Position numbers and translations under genes: made by a program | The notes under the pieces: generated by a model | Databases searched by the model: none | What the model saw: only the letters and a program-made list of their open reading frames with translations | What the model was told of the DNA's origin: nothing | Shown here: positions 6,135 to 8,582 of the stretch, piece after piece | How positions within the stretch are numbered: position 1 is the first letter of the stretch | Layout: each line of letters starts with the position of its first letter | Origin: Chlamydiota bacterium | GTDB taxonomy: Bacteria > Auribacterota > UBA3054 > B51-G9 | Reading direction: 5' to 3' | Assembly (NCBI GenBank): GCA_003648225.1 | Contig: QMOL01000116.1 | Span: 1-8,582, forward strand | DNA length: 8,582 nucleotides

Positions 6135-6983
6135 ATGCTCGAAAATACTTTTCAACATATTAAGGGAATTGGTCCCGACACGGAACGTAAATTATGGGAT
6201 AAAGGAATTTTATCCTGGAACTGTGTCCTTAATAATCACAAACCAATGTGTGATATTCAAGGGACAATGCGACATCGCTTAATGCGCGAAGTAGAAATTT
6301 CCAATCAAAATTTATTAAATAAAAACATTCATCATTTTGCTGATAATTTACCGGTAAAAAGCGCGTGGAGATTATTTCCCGATTTCCGTGATTCCGTTGT
6401 TTATTTCGATATCGAAACAACAGGACTTTCTGAATGTGAATGTTATATCACCACCATTTCTCTTTATGATGGAGAAAATATAAAATATTATGTTAACGGA
6501 ATAAATTTAGACGATTTCCCCGAAGATATTTTAAAATATGACCTCCTGATTACTTATAACGGGAAAACTTTCGATGTTCCATGGGTAGAAAATTATTTCA
6601 AAATAAAACTCCCTCACGCCCAAATTGATCTCCGATATGTTTTGAGTCATCTCGGCTTAAAAGGCGGATTGAAAAAATGCGAAAAATTAATGGGAATTGA
6701 CCGCGGGGAACTTGACGGAATCGACGGCGTTTTCGGAATTAAATTATGGTTTGATTATCTCGAAAACAAAAACGAAAAAGCACTTGAAACTTTACTGGCT
6801 TATAATATCGAAGATGTGGTTAATCTGGAACTGCTTATGATACTCGCCTATAACAAAAGTCTTTGCGAAACACCTTTTGTCGGTGCGAATAAAATTCCGC
6901 TTAAAGAAAAACCAAACATCCCTTTCAAGCCTGATATGGAAACCGTTCAGCAATTATTAATGTCAGGTGGTACTTGGTATTAA
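6135..6983 (+). CDS. Helix-hairpin-helix plus RNase H-like DEDDy exonuclease
   Basis: A 282-residue protein with an N-terminal helix-hairpin-helix-like motif (about 5-32, IKGIGPDTERKLWDKGI) and an RNase H-like exonuclease domain of the YprB type (about 86-240). The acidic motifs are visible: FDIETTGLS (91-99, D92 and E94), YNGKTFDVPW (141-150, D147), and YNIEDVVNL (223-231, Y223 and D227, the DEDDy arrangement). GLKGGLKKCEKLMGIDR (174-190) is a conserved segment of this family. Such proteins are expected to bind structured or duplex nucleic acid through the HhH and remove nucleotides 3' to 5' with two metal ions. The exact substrate, DNA or RNA, is not known to me. The tail after residue 250 is proline- and lysine-rich with no recognised domain. 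The start ATG has no Shine-Dalgarno. It is a single-gene unit with a good upstream promoter. Confidence 0.8.
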   Translation: MLENTFQHIKGIGPDTERKLWDKGILSWNCVLNNHKPMCDIQGTMRHRLMREVEISNQNLLNKNIHHFADNLPVKSAWRLFPDFRDSVVYFDIETTGLSECECYITTISLYDGENIKYYVNGINLDDFPEDILKYDLLITYNGKTFDVPWVENYFKIKLPHAQIDLRYVLSHLGLKGGLKKCEKLMGIDRGELDGIDGVFGIKLWFDYLENKNEKALETLLAYNIEDVVNLELLMILAYNKSLCETPFVGANKIPLKEKPNIPFKPDMETVQQLLMSGGTWY

Positions 6984-7051
6984 TTCGACAATAACCGGAA
7001 AAATATTCGGTGCTTGAGAAACATCCGGAGAGTTTCGGGCAGTGGTCGATG

Positions 7052-7065
7052 ATCAGGTATCAGGA
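7052..7065. repeat. ATCAGGT/ATCAGGA short tandem repeat
   Basis: Two adjacent 7-base units, ATCAGGT and ATCAGGA, lie in the 117-base gap between the convergent exonuclease and exbD genes. Two units alone are weak evidence. They fit the pattern that each intergenic gap here holds its own short-period repeat. Confidence 0.35.
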
Positions 7066-7100
7066 AATAATTCAATAAGTGGTTATATTCTTCTCTTAAT

Positions 7101-7517
7101 TTAGTTGTTAGGGCTTTGGAATGACGCGAATATAATGTCATTTATCCCCGCTTCCGCGCAAGTTTTCAGCACAGTTTTCACCTTTTTAAACGGAACTTCT
7201 TTATTTGCTCTAAGATATAATTTCAGATCCGGATTTTCTTTTTTTCGCTGTTTCATTATCTTCAGCATTTGCTTTTCCGTAACTATTTCTTTGGCAATCA
7301 TATAATCACCGCCGGGTAAAATATTTATTACTCCTCTGTCTTTCAGATTCTCCGGAATTTTCGCCCTCGGCGCAACAGGTAAACGCACATCAGGTGTATA
7401 TTCAATCTCCGATAAAGTCGCGCTGCACATAAAAAATATCAGCAATAAGAAAACCATGTCGATAAGCGGAGCCATATCGATTTCAGCATGTTCCCTGAAT
7501 TTTTTTTTGCGTTTCAT
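7101..7517 (-). CDS. exbD: ExbD/TolR-family biopolymer transport protein
   Basis: A 138-residue inner-membrane protein that works with ExbB in a proton-driven complex. The layout is standard: a short basic cytoplasmic tail (MKRKKKFREHAEIDMAP), one membrane segment (about 17-35) with the conserved proton-path Asp in PLIDMVFLLLIFFM (D20), then a periplasmic domain (about 36-138) with the KEVPFKKVKTVLKTCAEAGINDIIFA pattern typical of ExbD/TolR. Length is normal. It lies 38 bases downstream of exbB on the same strand and surely shares its transcript. No Shine-Dalgarno precedes the ATG: that place is occupied by an AGACCTT-type repeat, so translation may depend on coupling or another mode. No tonB, tolA or TonB-dependent receptor is in the window, so ExbD and TolR roles cannot be separated. 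Confidence 0.93.
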   Translation of the reverse strand: MKRKKKFREHAEIDMAPLIDMVFLLLIFFMCSATLSEIEYTPDVRLPVAPRAKIPENLKDRGVINILPGGDYMIAKEIVTEKQMLKIMKQRKKENPDLKLYLRANKEVPFKKVKTVLKTCAEAGINDIIFASFQSPNN

Positions 7518-7522
7518 AAGTA

Positions 7523-7553
7523 AGAGTCAAAAGTCTAAGGTCTAAAGGTCTTT
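7523..7553 (-). repeat. AGACCTT-type repeat between exbB and exbD
   Basis: Read on the minus strand, the exbB-exbD spacer consists of successive similar units of 7-8 bases: AGACCTTT, AGACCTT, AGACTTTT, then GACTCTT. It fills almost the whole spacer and ends about 5 bases before the exbD ATG, replacing the expected ribosome-binding site. The unit differs from the other repeat families in the window. Confidence 0.55.
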
Positions 7554-7555
7554 TA

Positions 7556-8416
7556 TTATTCGGCTTGCTGTTGCTGCGGTGCTTCCGGTTGTGGAGTTTC
7601 CTTTTGCGGAGTGATAGGAAATTTCGCCTCATACATTTCCCGAGCAACATTTTCACCGGTATATAAATCTATCAGTTCTGTAAGCGTATCTGTAACACTT
7701 GAAATCAACGAATCAAATTTTCCACGAAAAATAAAAAACGCGAGCATGGCGGGAATGCCTACTATTAATCCCGTTGCGGTAGTAATCAACGCTTCACCGA
7801 TATTCCCGGCAAGTTGTTCCGGTTTACCCATTCCGCCCATTCCGATTTTTTGAAAAGCTTTTATCATTCCGCTTACCGTTCCTAACAGTCCGATCATTGG
7901 AGAAATAGCCGCGATAACGGAAATCATATTCATCCAGAAATTCATTTTTGTTTCCTGGCTGTCGATCGCTTCATTCATCGCTGCTTCGGCAAAAGGAACA
8001 CCTTTTCCCGGCGCGTCATTTTTAAGGCGTAAAACACCTGCTGCAAAAGCATTTGTCAAAAAACTTGGGTTTTGATCGCAGTAGGCGTAAGCCGCTTTTG
8101 TATCATGATTATACATTAATTTTCTTAGCTCGTTAACCTGCTCATCCGGAACAAATTTACTTTTTGTTAGTTCCATAATGTGAAAAACAATTAATCCTAT
8201 TACCGCAAATGAGCATAAAACAAGAGGATACATTAGCGGTCCACCGGTTTTAAACATGTCAATTAGCGAAGTGTCTTTTGTTACAACCTGACCATTTTCA
8301 GTTTTTTGACTTTCTACCGGTTTTGAGTCCGCAGCAGAACTGATTGCCGCAACAAGAAACAGACTAATTAACAGACCTGCGAAGATAGTGAAAGAGTACG
8401 AGCGTAATTTTTGCAT
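7556..8416 (-). CDS. exbB: ExbB/TolQ/MotA-family proton channel protein with N-terminal signal-like extension
   Basis: A 286-residue inner-membrane subunit that forms the proton channel with ExbD and drives TonB- or Tol-type work at the outer membrane. Residues 1-29 form a signal-peptide-like segment (FTIFAGLLISLFLVAAISSA). A polar linker follows, then three membrane segments at about 61-80, 163-184 and 207-230. Conserved family signatures are SPMIGLLGTVSGMIKAFQKIG (172-192) and GNIGEALITTATGLIVGIPAML (204-225). The C-terminus is rich in Gln, Pro and Glu (270-286). I chose ATG at 8416 over an in-frame GTG at 8440: AAAGGAGAAATATA lies directly upstream of the ATG, giving GGAG with 7-base spacing, and the GTG belongs to a repeat. 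It is the first gene of the exbB-exbD operon. The extra N-terminal extension is a known variant of the family. Confidence 0.93.
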   Translation of the reverse strand: MQKLRSYSFTIFAGLLISLFLVAAISSAADSKPVESQKTENGQVVTKDTSLIDMFKTGGPLMYPLVLCSFAVIGLIVFHIMELTKSKFVPDEQVNELRKLMYNHDTKAAYAYCDQNPSFLTNAFAAGVLRLKNDAPGKGVPFAEAAMNEAIDSQETKMNFWMNMISVIAAISPMIGLLGTVSGMIKAFQKIGMGGMGKPEQLAGNIGEALITTATGLIVGIPAMLAFFIFRGKFDSLISSVTDTLTELIDLYTGENVAREMYEAKFPITPQKETPQPEAPQQQQAE

Positions 8417-8423
8417 TATATTT

Positions 8424-8427
8424 CTCC
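8424..8427 (-). promoter_or_regulatory. Shine-Dalgarno of exbB, deciding the start
   Basis: Minus-strand GGAG, in the context AAAGGAGA, lies 7 bases before the ATG at 8416. It is the only clear Shine-Dalgarno sequence in front of a gene in this window, and it rules in favour of the ATG over the upstream GTG. Confidence 0.75.
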
Positions 8428-8430
8428 TTT

Positions 8431-8506
8431 TTTTTGACACGAATAAACATTAATTTAATCCACTAATATTTTTTTAACCACTAATGAACACGAATGAACA
8501 CTAATA
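8431..8506 (-). repeat. Period-10 ATTCGTG/ATTAGTG array, copy 3, abutting exbB
   Basis: Read on the minus strand, ATTAGTGTTC, ATTCGTGTTC and ATTAGTGGTT units run in phase. An A-rich spacer follows, then another ATTAGTGG unit, a degenerate stretch and a final ATTCGTGTCAAAAA end. The order and the GTGTCAAAAAAA end match the array in front of pgl. It is oriented the same way relative to its downstream gene and ends just before the exbB Shine-Dalgarno. Confidence 0.75.
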
Positions 8507-8582
8507 ATTAATTTATTTTAATACTTTGTATGGTTTATAATTTTTTATATTTTATTATTTTATAAATAAGATTTATATATTG
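8507..8582. other. Extremely AT-rich edge upstream of exbB
   Basis: The stretch is almost entirely A and T, with many TATAAA/TATTTA-like words on both strands. The exbB promoter may lie here, but the base composition gives too many equal -10 candidates and no matching -35. I see no gene. Confidence 0.4.

Noticed and set aside
6994..7011. Hairpin ACCGGA/TTCGGT as a terminator after the exonuclease gene
   Set aside because: The stem is 6 bp with a G-T wobble and no T-run follows it, so an intrinsic terminator is not supported.
8417..8440. GTG at 8440 as an earlier exbB start
   Set aside because: It falls in the end of the period-10 repeat. The ATG at 8416 has a good GGAG at 7-base spacing and begins a normal signal-like segment.

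Overview
This AT-rich window comes from a Gram-negative, probably uncultured bacterium. The cell-envelope argument rests on an ExbB/ExbD pair, which energises transport across an outer membrane, and on a large secreted protein with a carbohydrate-binding domain. The gene mix and the many short non-coding repeats recall Verrucomicrobiota/Lentisphaerota, Planctomycetota, Cloacimonadota and related lineages. No marker gene here fixes the phylum, so that placement is a guess. I see no rRNA, tRNA, CRISPR array, transposase or phage gene.

Layout. 1-206: non-coding, built from several short repeat families. 207-911 (+): 6-phosphogluconolactonase, whose GTG start lies inside a repeat. 912-975: short convergent gap with another copy of that repeat. 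976-3636 (-): 886-residue secreted multidomain protein with a CBM9/DOMON-like domain, 5 bases downstream of a nitroreductase-family gene at 3642-4217 (-), so the two probably form an operon. 4218-4731: gene-free stretch with hairpins and GC-rich palindromic repeats. 4732-5928 (-): sugar kinase of the aminoglycoside phosphotransferase fold, close to N-acetylhexosamine 1-kinases. 5929-6134: divergent promoter region. 6135-6983 (+): helix-hairpin-helix plus RNase H-like DEDDy exonuclease. 6984-7100: convergent gap. 7101-7517 (-) exbD and 7556-8416 (-) exbB form an operon. 8417-8582: exbB leader, a repeat and very AT-rich DNA.

Functionally, the lactonase (pentose phosphate pathway), the amino-sugar-type kinase and the secreted carbohydrate-binding protein all touch sugar metabolism. 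ExbBD supplies energy for outer-membrane transport or envelope integrity. The genes lie on both strands with repeats between them, so the window looks like ordinary chromosome and not one dedicated island.

The strongest unusual signal is at the 3' end of the kinase gene. A 50-bp palindromic element sits between two exact copies of a 10-bp sequence (TCCATTATTC), as a transposed element with a target-site duplication would. The added 60 bp are exactly 20 codons, so the reading frame stays open and the kinase carries an element-encoded insert near its C-terminus. The second signal is a period-10 ATTCGTG/ATTAGTG repeat that abuts the starts of both pgl and exbB in the same orientation and supplies the apparent pgl start codon. 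Most genes here have no visible Shine-Dalgarno sequence; exbB is the clear exception.
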